Shown piece after piece: positions 11,801 to 26,800 of a stretch of 64,000 bases of DNA. The stretch lies in assembly GCF_032854445.1 (NCBI RefSeq), contig NC_088300.1, positions 19,389,608 through 19,453,607 of the forward strand, written 5' to 3'. Position numbers and translations under genes: made by a program. Within the stretch, counting starts at the first letter, position 1. Each line of letters begins with the position of its first letter. The notes beneath the pieces are model-generated. The model saw only the letters and a program-made list of their open reading frames with translations. It was not told the origin of the DNA and ran no database searches. The DNA comes from Liolophura sinensis. Lineage: Eukaryota; Mollusca; Polyplacophora; Chitonida; Chitonidae.

Positions 11801-14800
11801 ACATTTTCCACAGCGGCTGATGAGGACAGTACTTTCTCCTCCAGGCTTGCCAGTCTATTCCTCAGTTCCTTCTCTCTCTCCTCAGCTGCCAGTGCTTCCT
11901 GTGTGTACCCTTCCTCAATCTGTACACACAAATATGCATACCATATAATATAGCAGTCTCCCAACAGAGTACACACAAATACCCATATCATGAAATGTGC
12001 TTATCTTCCTCAGTGAGTACACACAATACCCATGTCATGTAATGTGTCTATCTTCCTCAATGAGTACTCACAAATACCCATATCATGTAATGTGCTTATC
12101 TTCCTCAATGAGTACTCACAAATACCCATATCATGTAATGTGTCTATCTTCCTCAATGAGTACTCACAAATACCCATATCATGTAATGTGCTTATCTTCC
12201 TCAATGAGTACTCACAAATACCCATATCATGTAATGTGTCTATCTTCCTCAATGAGTACTCACAAATACCCATATCATGTAATGTGTCTATCTTCCTCAA
12301 TGAGTACTCACAAATACCCATATCATGTAATGTGTCTATCTTCCTCAATGAGTACTCACCAATACCCATATCATGTAATGTGCCTAACTTCCTCAATGAG
12401 TACACACAAATACCCATATCATGAAATGTACCAATCTGTTTAACATGTACAAATTAAAATCCATTTCATGTAATCACCTGTCTTACTAGTCCTTGCCACG
12501 GTGTACACACAAATGCACATGTATACGTGAATTATCATTTATTTTCTTACCACTATCCTGAATGACACATTTGAGGAAAATATTGTAATTTCAGTTAGCT
12601 TTATCAACTATATAAGATCTCTTAATAGAATTTGGTTTCCCCTGCACTCTGCCCAGTTTCCTCCCACCATAATGCTGGCCGCCGTCTTCTAAGTAAAATA
12701 TTTTCAGTACTGCGTAAAAGAGGAAATAAATAAATAACAAAATTTGCAGTGATTTTACGGTTCAAACAATTACATTTACAGGTTAATAGTTAATCATGTC
12801 TTCTTCCTTAACTTATCCTCAACATTCAGTTGAGTACATACCTGAAGGAGATGATTCCTCAGTCTGTCTAATTCCCCACTCAGTTTCTGTTCCTTTTGTT
12901 TATGTTTTTCCACCTGCGGGAAACGGGCGCAGTATTATATATGTTAACACAATATTAACATGCAGTGTTCACATTATTATGCTGAATGAACACATTCCAC
13001 CACCAGATAGTTAGCTGAATATAGTATATACGTCAAAAGATATATGTATGCAAATATATGGTACATGCATACTGATAAAAAAAAGTAATGAGGAATACTT
13101 ACTTCAGGTGACAATGAATGAATGAATAAATGAATGACTGGAGTTGTAATGCCACATTGAAAATACTTCAGTCACACCCGTCATACATATGTTTAATATG
13201 TCAATTTATGGCAATGAACATCCCAAAGCAGAAGGAGTGTTAACTCAGAGTGGTTGTTGCAAGCTTAATGCGACAGAACTGAGCAGAGTAATGTCTCACC
13301 TGTTCCCGCAACTGGTCAGCCTCACCCTGGCGCTGTCTCAACACGATCATCAGCTGATCCTTCTCCTGCTGGAACGCCTGCGCCTGCTGATTGACAGCCT
13401 CATTATCCCGCAGTAGCCGGTCCAGTTGTCCTTCCTGTCCATCACGCTCCTGTAACATGGCAGTCAGTGTGGCGCATTTCTCCTTCAGCATCGTCACCTC
13501 AAACTCCTTCTCTCTTACAGACAGCATCACCTTGTCATTGGCTTCTCGTAACGCCTGCATCTCTGAGGTCTGCTGTTCCTTCCCCTGCTCTGCGTCGACG
13601 GAATCCTGACGTGCGACCTCCACTTCTCTTCGCAAACTCTGCATCTGGAATGACAGGTGCTCCACCTGTTTTTTGTAATTGTTTTTCTCAGTTTCTAAAC
13701 TATTTGTGGACAGTTCCAACTCATTGAGCCTTTGATTTAGAGAGTTTATTTTCGCCTCCTTTGTTTGAAGAGTTTGCTGACATTGCGTAAAGCGTTCTTG
13801 CAGTTTGCTGGCTTCCTGAGCCTTCATATTATACATACTAACATCAACTGTGTCTGATACATTCGACCTCTGCACCAGTTCGCCATATTTCACTTCTAGC
13901 TCGGTATATTTCTGCTTGTAATTTATCAGTTCATTTTGTGCCTTCAGAAGGGCTTGTTTTTTGTCCTCGAATTCCGGCACCAAATTTGCATAGTCTCTTT
14001 GCACATTTTCAAATTTTTCATTTTCAGTATTGATGTAGGCAGTGAGTCTCTGGACTTCATTGTGGTAAGCCACACTCTCCTGATGTTTCTGACTGACAAA
14101 GGCCACCATCTGGTCTCGCTCAGAGTGGAGGACAGCCAGTTGTTTGGTCAGGTTTTCCTTTTCCACCATTAGACTGTTGATCCGAGATCCGTCCTCAGAA
14201 CTATCCTGTAACACCTGAACCAGTGTTTCATTCTTCTGACGCAAAGCCTCCATTTCCACGTCCTTGTCACGTATAATCCTTGATAAATTCTGAACCGCCT
14301 CCTTTTGCATGTCTTCGTTTGGACTACTTTCTCTATTCCGTACCAAATGATTATTGTCCTGTGTTAATTTATCTAATGCTGTTTTCTCAGCTGATATTAT
14401 ATTCATAAGTCTATGAACTTCACTTTTTAATTTACTAGATTCTCGAGACTTCTCGTTCATCACAGCTAAAATTTGTTCTCGTTCAGTCTTGAGAGAGCGG
14501 ACTTCGTTCTCTAGCTTATGTACCTCTACAAGAGTTCTCTCCCCTCCAGAGGTCAAAGGTTTACTCTCTAACATCTTCATGAGGGAGGTGTTACTGTTCT
14601 GCAGTTCAGTAATCACCTGATCTTTGCCCTTGATGATACTCTGTAACTGTTCTATCTCTGCCGTAACACTATCATTAGAGCCTTCTGACCAATCACCAGA
14701 GAGACGACCATTGACCTCTGGAGGACGACTTTCCCTTAAATCAATGTCTACTTTGTTCCTAGCCGGACCTCCAGCCTCAGTTTCATCTAAATCCAGTGTA

Positions 14801-17800
14801 CCCTTCTCAGGGTACTCGATAGCTGGGAGGTTGGACACAGGAGTTGCGCCATTGTCATTTTGCTCCAGCATGTGACGTTTGTCTGACTCAACGAGCGACG
14901 TAGCACGGTGCAAGCGTTGCGTGACGTCACTAATCTCTGCCTCTTTCTGCAGTGAGCTCTGTTGTAGCACTGCTATCATGTCATCCTGTGAAGAGATCCT
15001 ATGAGCATACTCCTCCAACTCCTTTCCCTGAAGGTGCGTTTTGTTGTTTAGCTCTCGTATACTGGTCTCTTGGTCTCCCACCAGCTGAGTCAGTCTGTCT
15101 ACCTCCTCTTCCAGGGCTATGACCTTGTCTCTCGCCAAGGTCAGCTCTGACTCCATGTCTGTCATCACGTCAAGGGTCTGAGTTTCCAACTTCTCACTCT
15201 CTACACTTGAGTCTTCACTTGTTATTTTCGTTACCAATTCACCTTTCAGCTTTTGGTTTTCCTCCAGTGACCTACTCAGCTGAGTCTGTGTCCCTTCCAC
15301 CTTTATTTCTAAATCACTCATATTCTTCTCCTGCTCTTCAATCTTTCCTGTCAGGTATAAATTTTCTCTTTTCAAACTCAAAATTTCCGCTTCTTTTTCG
15401 TTGATCAATCCAGACAGTTGCTGCTGACTCTCTAAGGCTGACTGCATGGTTTCCTTGGAATCTTCCAGCTCAATTCTCAGAGTAAGGATCTCCTCCTCTA
15501 ACTGTGAAATCCTCATGTCCTTCTCATGGCTTACCATTATACTCTTACTGTGTTCTTCCTGGAGAGCAGTGGAGTCAAGAACCTGCCCTTTTTGTATATC
15601 ATGGATATAATTCTCATAGTTTTTGTGCTGCTTTTGAAGTTTTTGTTCCATCTGGTCTAGCTCCTTTTCTAACTCAGTCTTTTCTGTGCGGAGTGCTTCA
15701 AGCTGTGTGTAGAGAGCTTGGTTCTCTGAGCGCAATGCACTCACCTCCGTTGCATCAGCACCAGAGCTCAGCTCAACAGTTGGCTGCGGTCCATCCTCCA
15801 ACACTGCCTGACCGCTGCGCAGACTGACCACCTCAGTTTTGGATAGATCAAGCTCTGCCTGCAGAGCTGCAATCACAGAGTGCTGTGTCTGGTTGTTTCT
15901 CTGGCTGTCGCTCAGCTGACATTTCAGCTCCTCTAGCTCTGTCTCTAGGTGCTCCTGCGTGGATGAGTCAAATGCCGTGCTCTCCTCCAGAGCTTGTAAC
16001 TGCTGTTCTGCTAGCTCCAGCTTCTCCATGGTGCTCCTGTACGCTTCCTCTGCAGCCTCGCGCTGGTGCTTGAACTCGCTCAGCTTTTCCCGCGTCTCCT
16101 TGACCTCACTCTCCTGTATTCTCACCTTCTCTTCTAGCTCTTGCTTGTCCATGTGAAGCTGATTGAGAGCCTGTGCCCCGTCAACAAGCCGCTCAGACTG
16201 CTGCTCCTTCTCTACCTTCAGTTTCTCGTACTCGCGCCGCATTCGTTCCAGCTCCAATGACACTTCAGACAGGTCATGTGACTGATCACATGATTGGTCA
16301 GCAGCTGCGGTCTGGAGTTCCTGCAGCTGTAGGTTAAGCTGGTCAATGCAGGAGTCTTTCTCCCTGACCTGGCCCCTGAGCGCATCTGCCTGTTGCACCA
16401 GGCCATTCCGCATTCGGATCACCTCTCCCATTGCTTCATTATGCTGACTGTCTAGCTCCTCTAAGCCTGCCTCCAGCTCAGACTTCTCACTAGTCAAGTT
16501 CAGCACCTCTTCAGCCTTCTTTCCCAGCTGATTCCTCAGCTCCTCGAGCTCTGACTGGATTCCTATCCAACAACAACAACAACAGAGGTATGATATTGAC
16601 TGGGCTCATCAACAACAACAACAACAGCAGAGGCAGGAGTCTGACTGGGCCCCTAACAACAAGAACAACATAAGCAACAGGTAAATGTTCATCAAACCAA
16701 TAAGCAACCAACAAATGCCCAGAAACAGGACTCTGACACCACTTTACAGATGTTAAACATTCTTTTCCCAGCTCATCATAATAATGTAATATTAAAGACT
16801 GTACGATTATAAAGCAGAGACAAATACTGTAGTACTGTACACGTTTTGGGCTTTTTTTGATGTAACAATGACTTTAGGTCCTTGCCACCTCACAGGATTA
16901 AAAAACATATTCAGCCTCCCCAATCAAAGAAGGAGTTTTTGTAACTCAAAATCTCTGTTAGATGAAAAGAAAAATGAACAACAAAAAAACTGTTCAGAAC
17001 TGAGATAGCATGAGAAGTAAAGAGGGCATTACACTGGCAATGAAGAGTTTCCCCGGCGAAAACCAATAAATGATTTGTCTTAAACATAAACAGGCATCTA
17101 AGACATATGAAAATCAAATGCTCCAGAACAAGCTCAATCTCTTTGAGCACATACCTTCAGATTGATCCAAAGCCTTCAGTAACTCTTCATTTTTCTTCTT
17201 CAGGATTTGTATTTCTTCTTCTAACCTTGTCTGTAAAAACAAAGTACAATTTCATATATATAATCTTGATCAAGTAATACTGAGTCACCGGCAACACTTA
17301 CACACTTGAAGAGATAAATGTGAACACACCCGTTAAATTAGCTATTTATGTATTGAAGATGGTAAACATTTATTTATTTACTTGACTGGTGTTTTAAACT
17401 GCACTCAAGAATACTGAAATTTTAAAATGGCAGCGGGAAACATCACGACATGAATAAAACAGTTATCAGAAACCACTCTCACAAAACTTAGTACATGCAC
17501 TTATTAATTACAACTTATTTCGTAAATCACATCACTTCATAATGAAGACATTACCATATCTATAGAAAATGAACAACATTTCAAATACAGTTAAGGCTAA
17601 GCTTACAATCTTATCCTGTAATGCTGTCCTGTCACTGTCCATGGGGCCATCAGTCTTCACACGTGTCTGGAAAATATGACGTTTATAACTTCAAAACATC
17701 AACAAAAGAAATTTTACAGTGCTCACTAAAAGCACTGATCATATATAACTGATAACAATGAGTATTAACCTTCAAAGGGGTACAGCGTTAACACTCGCAG

Positions 17801-20800
17801 ACAGCGTAGAAAGGACGTTCTGGATTAAAGAATCTAACACTTGTTACACTTGAGTGCACAGCAAATAAACCTGGACTACCCACAATTCAGCTTAATCTAA
17901 GCTTGTCTGTCTCACACAACAGCCTATCAGTGAAAATTCTGAAGTCCTGTACGAAATTTTTTTAACATCAAATATGGCTAAGAAACATAAATTACTGTGC
18001 ATTTTGTTTAAAAAGTAATTTTAATATATCAGATACATTATGTAGCTAACAATGACAATATTAAGAATCTACGCTATGAACACACCTCTTTACTTTGTCA
18101 CAGAAATCTGACAATAGCAAATGCCACTAAAACTACTTCAGACATTAACTGCTCACCGATGCTGTGGTTAATGCAGCCTCTTTCTCTCGTAACTGTTTGC
18201 GAAGTCCCATGAGGACTTCCTCAAGAGCCTCCTTCTCCACCTGCCAGTCAGCCTTTAGACACTCATACTCCTCCAGTTGATCCTGGTACACCCTCAGCTG
18301 ACTGCTTAAATGTCGGAGTTCTCTCCCCTGTTCCTCCTCCTTGGCATCTCCACCAGGCCTGTTCTTTACATATGGCGTGCTAGCTACAGGTCTGAAAGCA
18401 GCAACCACGCCCACATAAGTTCTGACAATTAATCATGACAAAAAGCTAACTGTACTGGACATTCACAAGCATTACCATGCGTTTAATAAAAACTTGTCCT
18501 CATAAAAAACATGTGCCTTGACAACAAAGATAAATTTTGAAAAATCTGTGGTCTCTTTGATCTCTGACAATTTGGAAACTTGCTAACGCTTGATTGGTTT
18601 ATTTGACTGTTGCTTAAGGATATACTGAAGTCTTTTTCTCACTGACACAATGGTGGTTAGTGATATGAACACGGGTGGAGGAAATTGACATACCCACAGT
18701 AAAGAAATCACCTATGATGGGTTAGTTGTGAGCTCTCCTGGAGTTGTTGTCTATACAGAATACCCACTTACTCCCACCCAACACATACAGGTATTCGGCT
18801 CACCTGGAGTTGTTGTCTATACAGAATACCCACTTACTCCCACCCAACACGTACAGGTATTCGGCTCACCTGGAGTTGTTGTCTATACTGAGGTCCCATT
18901 GGCTCTCTGTCTCACTCAACCCTGTCTCATCCTTAGACTGGAGGACTTCTACACCTGTACATAGCACTTTGTGTTTGTTAAAACACATTACAAAGTCAAC
19001 TTCAGACCTAATATGTGATCTGTTTTTACACTGTGAATGCCATCTAACCGACATGAAGTAATGTGTTTACCAAAACCTTCACTCAGACAAATTTCAAAAT
19101 GGCAGCATGACTAGTTGTATTATGTTCAATCATTTGGCCTGACCATACATTTCTACACATATAAAATGTGATCTAGTTACATTAGCTACAGAAGCTATAT
19201 GTACATGCAGTCATACATAAAAGTGGCCAGACACCTAAAGGTGATGTCTGATGCAGCACAATTAATTATTTCAGACATGGCGTTCATTCATCTACAGGAA
19301 AAAAAAGACACTGAATCAAAGGTGTCTTATTTTGACTCTAAATTTACCTTTCTCATGCAAATCTTTGAATTTTTCTTCTGCATCTTTCCTCTCTTGCTTC
19401 AGTGTAGCAATATCTCTCTCCAGCTGAGTGACATGCTCCTTTTGCTCTACCATACTCTGTTTTAGTGCTGTGTTTTCCTGTTGTAGGCTGTCCAGCATTG
19501 CTGCAGGGTAAAATCAAACACTTCTCACAAAACTATTTGAAATTTTACAATATTATATACATATATATAAATAATTCTGTCTCAAGTCTCAATGACCAAT
19601 ACTGATGATAAAATGCAACAAAAGGCTTAAAAAACGAATAAACTATTTACAACATAGGCCTCTGTGACTTGCACTGAAAACACCTGGGCACAAAAATACA
19701 CTTTGTAAGTAAGACAAAGAGTGAACTAATTACAGTTTACATGTACTTCATATCAAAAAGGAAAACCCATCCTAATTGAACACAGCAGAACATTACCAAG
19801 TAACCTGAGCTTCACATGCAAAAGGCACTTAGTAAAGTTACATTGAGGAAAAATTGCTGACACAAATCCATTTTCGTTACCCTTGGTGACCTCCAGGTTC
19901 TCTGGACTGCCCAGTGATTGAATCAAATCTTTAGTCTCCGATGCCAGTTGTTGCTCAGACTGTTCCATATCTGATATTTGTTTACACAATTCAGCTTTCT
20001 GAAAATTCAAAGCCATCCAAAGAGAATGAGACATTCCAATATACGATAATCAGATGTATAAATCAGATTTCAAAAGAAATATATTTGATATTTACAGTAA
20101 ATCAACTACCAAGTATCTAACCATGTACAATGTCAACAGCATGGCAGGGGACATCCTCTAATGTTCGAGTTTCCAACAAAAAAGTCACCCACATGGACTG
20201 TCAGTGAAAAAATCTCCTATCAGTCATCATATCAAGAGGAAACAAAAGAAAGAAACAGGGGTAAAATAAAACATTTATGAAAAACTGAGAAATTAAGCAG
20301 CCAGAGTTATCTTCCCCTTGTTAATGCTGACGCTGACCTTAACACCAACAGCTATCAGTAGATTCACCAACTTGTCTTTTTCGTGTAAAACTTTGGATTT
20401 TCGTGCCAAAGTGTCGTCGTTCATCTGGTGACGAAAATGCTGAAGGTCACTCAACACTTCAAGAACATGGGCCTAGAAAAATGAGTAGAGACTCCAGAAT
20501 TTTGTAGTGCAGCAACCCTTACATAAGATCATATGATGTTCAGTTTATATGTTTCAAAATCAAAGCCAACAGGTATATAAAATAAGATTTATAATTGAAC
20601 ACAACATGTGACACATGCACTTGTCTGAATATTTCCTTTGTGACAAAATGTGACCGTTTTTGAGAAGACCTTGTTTTTATAGTTATATATCTTTAGACAA
20701 CAAAACTACAAAAACCTAGCCTAAAACAATTCCTTATCACTATATGCGAAAATAAAACATTCTTCAATATTGTGACCTACAGTAAAACAAAGCTGGAATG

Positions 20801-23800
20801 CATGTGCTTTAAAAAATATACATTCTAATGCAGTCACCTGAGCCCGTTCAAAGTAGTAGTAGCAACATTCTTAACTATGTTAATGCATTGAACTGCCCAA
20901 TGAATAGAGTCTTAACTAGGCCACCACAAGTGCCATTGGTGAGACTATTAGCTGCATGGAACAAGGGAGATAATCTCAAACAGGGACATCACTCTTCAGC
21001 AATATATCCATCCCATTATTAAAAAAAAAATTAGTATAACTGCAGTTTCCTCCGCCATGCATGCTGAACTGTAACAAGGGCAGATAACTGGAGAGAAAAC
21101 ATGCTTTTTATAATGATAAACGGTAGACCAACACACCCAGCAGTAAATACAATAGTGTTATTGCCATAGAAACAAATTTACAATGAAGTGAAGTTTACAG
21201 ACTTTCTCACAGATTACTTTCTGAAAATTTAAACAGATGCTACATGATGCAAATCAACTCAAAATGCAATCCTGACAGTTTTAGACAAGTTTTACATGAT
21301 TTGAATCCAACTGATCCAGAAGATTCTGTTTAGCATCAAATAACTCAGCCCGAACCTGTTTGTTTTCTTCCCCAAGTTGGCTGACATCTGCCTGAGAATC
21401 TGAAAGCAGAGAAAAAACACATGATATAATTACCTTATATGTACATGATATGATTGTTCAAGTTCCTTAAAAACCATAACAATAATAAATACATATTTAT
21501 AAAAGACATATGGAAGGCCAAAAGTCTCACAATCATAAGAACATTATTTTCAAGAAGGCAAATGGTAACTTGCATGTAAGGATAGAATAAATCCCTTTTA
21601 TCTGGCACGCCTTACTGACGGACTATTTAGAGAAGAATTTCAAGATATTAAATTTCACAACAATATACAGTTTCTTTATTGTCTATATCACACATTTTGC
21701 CCCACTCTGAAGGTTCTACTGAACTCAGAAATTTGCTTTCAGATTTGCTTGGAAGCTAGAGTGATACCTTACTAGAAAATTGTATGTTTCAGCACCAGAT
21801 GTAATATGTTATATGTTTTGGTGAGATTTCCTGTCATGTACCTTCAATAAAATCCTCCATCATTCCTGCAAACGTGAGCTCCTCACCTGTAATTTGAGCA
21901 GCCTGTTGCCTAGAAGTCTCCTCCAGCCGGACCACCTTGTCCTGAAGTGCGGAGTGCTCTGATCTTAAAACTCCCAACTCTGTCTCAAGTTCTACAGTCC
22001 GGGCCTTCATCTATGAGTGTGAGAGACACATACAAAGCTGACGTAGTCACATTCAGGAACTGTACATACATTGCTCAGTTACTTTGATCCGATGAGGATG
22101 GTGATTCCTTCACTTCATTAGTTTATTAGTTTTCAATTTCTTTACCTTAAATGTTATAAACTGGAGTAATAGCCCTATTCCTCTGCTTTATTGTTACTGT
22201 AATTTGTGCTGGATTCCCAGTCTAATGTTGATAAAAACCTGCGTCCGACATGGGTACTTCGGCATGATTATGATAAATCAATGAACTGTTTCACTGCTAT
22301 TTGGTGATCAATGTTATAGCAAAGATTATTTCACATTAATTCATGATGGTAGTCAAGTTTATGGATAGCAAAAACTGCTAACAGAGAAAAAAAAATTTGT
22401 CAGCTTAATTCAGAAAAACCTTTACTGAAGATGTCAGTACATTCATTTATGATCTGCATAGTACATGTTATTATTTATAAAGCAGTCTACAGAGACTAAA
22501 TATTTTCTTTTTGAACAAAATGATGCCCATGTATGAGTAAGAGTTTATAAAATGCCATATGATGAAGTAATGATATTGCTAGTGAAGAGAGAGGAGGGAA
22601 TGAGAGGAATAAACTCTGTTTTCTACAGAGAGTTTATACCTGAGCACTCTGTGTCTCTAACTGTGACAAGATGGTCATGGCTTGGTCTTTTTCTCGCACA
22701 GCTGTCTCCAGCTCAGTTTTCAGCTGCTCATTTTGGCCTTTAATTGTCACAAGGTCATGTTGAAGGTTAATAATCTCCTCATGTAGAGCTGAAATATCGC
22801 TTGAGGCACCATCTGCTACAAGAATAACAATGACTATATATCACTCAATACAAGATTCTCACAATCTCACAAACATAATTATTTTCTACCTTAAAACATA
22901 TGTTTCCAACAAGACCAGATCTTCACTTAACAATTTTGTTCAGTGTTGGCATTTAATGTTCCAATAGCCACGACAACCACAGGGCAACAAAGTTAATAAT
23001 AGCACAAAGTTAATAAGCCAGATAAGGTCTCTTGAACTGACCTGTTTTGGAGTGCTGTTGTTGTTGTAGGGCTTCTTCCAAGGCCTGCTCCTGAGCATGT
23101 GCTAATTCGGCCTGGTGCCGCTGCTTCAAGGAGGCCAGCTGAGATCTATGGTGGTCCTGAAGGGCCACAACCTCCTGCTGGTGCTGTTCTTGCACTGTTG
23201 ACAGCTCATGTTGTAAATTCTGAAACATATACATGCTCATTTTAAACTCGGACTATTCACCAGGTTAATTCTGCTTTCAACATTGCATTGGTCATCTCAC
23301 ATCACTGAATCCCTGAAGTAGGCAAGTCCTAATGCCAACATATTTATGGTGCTGCCTCACTGAAACACTATGTTTCACAAATGTGACACAAAGTCACATT
23401 AAACTGACTCTTGGTCAACCAGCACATGTATCTGGTTACTTGCATTGAGAATGACCTAACTCAGAATTGAACCTAACTCAGCATTGCTGCTTGGATGGCT
23501 AATGTTCACAGCTCAGGTTAACTAATGTGAGGTCCCTTTGTGGGATCTGGTATATGTAACTAAATGTTAAATGAAATAACATGACTCATGCACTAAGAAC
23601 TGCTGAACTATTATAATTAGTAGCAAGAATATATCTACACAAGTATGACTTACTACTTATCTGACTAATGTTATAGGCTGTAGGCAAGGAAAATTTTTTC
23701 TAATTCACAAGACAACAACCAGGTATACACGTGGCGGTAAGCAGGTGGAACTGAGGACAAGCAATGGACCTTGTTAACTATCTGATCAACATGAGGTACA

Positions 23801-26800
23801 ACAGGGATGTTGTTGACTATAGTTGAAAACACTTCTTGCCCATACAAAGTGGTGTTGATGTCAGGGAATCTTTTCCACTCACCTTGATTTCAGTTTGTAG
23901 TCTAGTGATGTCCTGGCTTTCATCTTTTCTCAGAAGGTCAGTCTTCAATCCTCCCTAACAACAAATATTGACATTTTAATTTTATTAGTCTCAAAAACAA
24001 TCTATGCAGTCTTTCTTGGCTTGGAGTTTAACGTCATATGACAATTGATGCTTTGCTTACCGCACCCAATGCTGAGAAGTTTACAGTGCTGCATCACTCA
24101 AACCCCAGGCCAAAGAGACCAAACAGGATGCCCACATGAAGTCAAAGTTTTCTGACAAAGGTGCAGAGACTACTCCTCTAATGCAGAGCTCTAAGGAAAG
24201 CAGTGCCAAAATTACCCATATAAAAATCTTACATATGACTGGAATCAGGATTGAACCCCAGATTGAGACAGATGGTCTATACAAAACACCTAAGCAGCCC
24301 ACATGATTACAAATGGCACTGCTGGGATATAAAGACACACGGGGACAAGATCTATACAAGAGGTTATATGACATAAAGAGAGATTACAAAGTTTTGTGGG
24401 AGTGGACTTTCCCTTGTGTTTCTCTGCAATATGCTGCACACAGACACAGAATGCTCCTGACAAGACATGACACAACAAACACCACCAACAGAAGACATTA
24501 TGGTTGGTCATTGTTGTCAAAGTCAATTGAACATTAAATAGTTATATATAAACTGTAGGTTCAGTTAAAGATGGAGGCTGGTGTGCTTCAGAGATTTCAA
24601 GATAACATACAAAATTTTAGTTATATCTACACATGAAGCAGAGATCTTCAAAGTAACAGCAATTTCAAACTGGCTTCATGCAATGTATGTGCAACATAAC
24701 ATGCACCAAATACAGTACATTATGGTACATGGCACATTGGGTAATTATGCAGTGTCGTGACCCTAGGTGTCCTACTATATAATGGGATTCACGTCTGCAC
24801 CTTGGACTGTGAGAAAAAATAAGAAAATTATTGCAAACTAACAATGAGATATATAAGGCTTGGTAGAACGTGTTGGCAGTGTTGATGTGTCTGAATTTCC
24901 CTGACCTTAACATGGTTCCCTTATGAAGTCAGGATTTAACCAGACAGCCATCTTGTAGGCCCACAGTGCTCAGGTGAAAGCAAACACCAGCTTTGTGGTT
25001 CAACTCGCCACTGTTTGCCCAGCAGTACTCCCATTATGAGTGATATAAATCTGTCGCCAACTGACCCAGCTGTCTGAGGCCAGCCTTCAGAGCCTACACC
25101 TGACAGACCATATCTCCAAGGGGTAGGGGGTTGGGGGTATGGGGTTGGGGCTATGAGGATGGGTGGGGTGACCTACTCAGATTAGTCCACAGCACTAATA
25201 CAGCTACTTTACCCTCTGGGTAACCAGGGACATATCCCACATGTTAATATAGTCATTTTACTCCAGGTAACCGGAGCTCTACCTCAATATCCCTGACAGG
25301 TGGGAGAGCTGTGCACCTCTTCACCTTAAACGCACAGAACCCCCACACCACTTAAGGCTTGCATCAGATTCACTAAGCAACACACTACACAAACCACGTG
25401 TATTAGTGGCTTCATAAACTTGACTAATGTATTTGTGGGCTCAAAAGCTTCCACAAAAGATTATTGGGTATGATGTTATCAAATGAACAAAACAACTCAC
25501 CAACTTGAATGAGGATGCATAACAAGTAATACATGTATGTTTTAACACAAAAAGAGATATATGATCCTTGGCAGAGTTTAATAAAACTTCCACAATACAT
25601 GTATGTTTTAACACAAAAAGAGATATAGGATCCTTGGCAGAGTTGATAAAACTTCCACAATACATGTATGTTTTAACACAAAAAGAGATATATGATCCTT
25701 GGCAGAGTTTGATTTATTTATTTATTTACTCGATTGGTGTTTTACGCCATACTCAAGAATATTTCACTTATACGACGGCGGCCAGCATTATGGTGGGTGG
25801 AAACCGGGCAGAGCCCGGGGGAAACCCACGACCATCCGCAGGTTGCTGGCAGACCTTCCCACATACGGCCGGAGAGGAAGCCAGCATAAGCTGGACTGGC
25901 AGAGTTTGATAAAACTTCCACAATACATGTATGTTTTAACACAAGAAGAGATATATGATCCTTGGCAGAGTTTGATAAAACTTCCACAATACATGTATGT
26001 TTTTAACACAAAAAGAGATATAGGATCATTGGCTGACTTTGATTAAACTTCCACAATACATGTATGTTTTATCACAAAAAGAAATATATGATCCTTGGCA
26101 GAGTTTGATAAAACTTCCACCATACATGTCTGTGTTAACACAAAAAAGATTTATGATCCTTGGTAGAGTTTGATAAAACTTCCACAATACATGTATGTTT
26201 TAACACAAAAAGAGATATATGAGCCTTCGCAGGGTTTGATAAAACTTCCACAATACATTTATGTAATAATATGTACATATATGTTTGCAAATTTTAATGT
26301 CACAAATATATGCTGCTAAATGCAGTATCCATGCTACATGTCCATAATATGTGACAGCATAAGTTCCAACATATTTATGTGCAATAAAATTGAAGAGCAT
26401 GTTTGTTGTATATATTTTAACATGCTTTATTGATTTCACCTGACTGAGTAAAAGTAATTTGTACTGCTAAATTTATGATGTTAATGATTTTATCATGATG
26501 TTGTGATATCCTGTGTGTAAGACAGGCCTGTTATTCAGAAACAAGTCCATATGTGCTGTGGCCAGGAAAATGGAGAGCTTTTCACATAGCTTTCACACAT
26601 ATATCACACAAAAATCCACACAGATACTGTACAATTACCATGAATTATTAAAACTGTTTGATCTACATGTAGCTTTGACAGCTTACAAACTACCACCACT
26701 CAGGAATATATTATAAAGTGGACACCAACTGAAATGGTAATAACACATAAACTGAACAAACATGTGTTGTATGTCTGTTTCAAACAGGATAAATCTGGTT

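Noticed and set aside
12010-12443. 130-148 residue ORFs on both strands with a 16-residue repeat
   Set aside because: They come from a 48-bp minisatellite whose unit is divisible by three and lacks stops; not a repeat protein.
13189-16156. Many plus-strand ORFs of 60-107 residues
   Set aside because: Antisense shadows of the giant TRIP11 exon, Ser/Leu-rich because they complement Glu/Lys/Gln codons.
25424-26046. Overlapping ORFs on both strands around the 66-bp array
   Set aside because: Minisatellite plus inserted SINE; unit length divisible by three keeps frames open.
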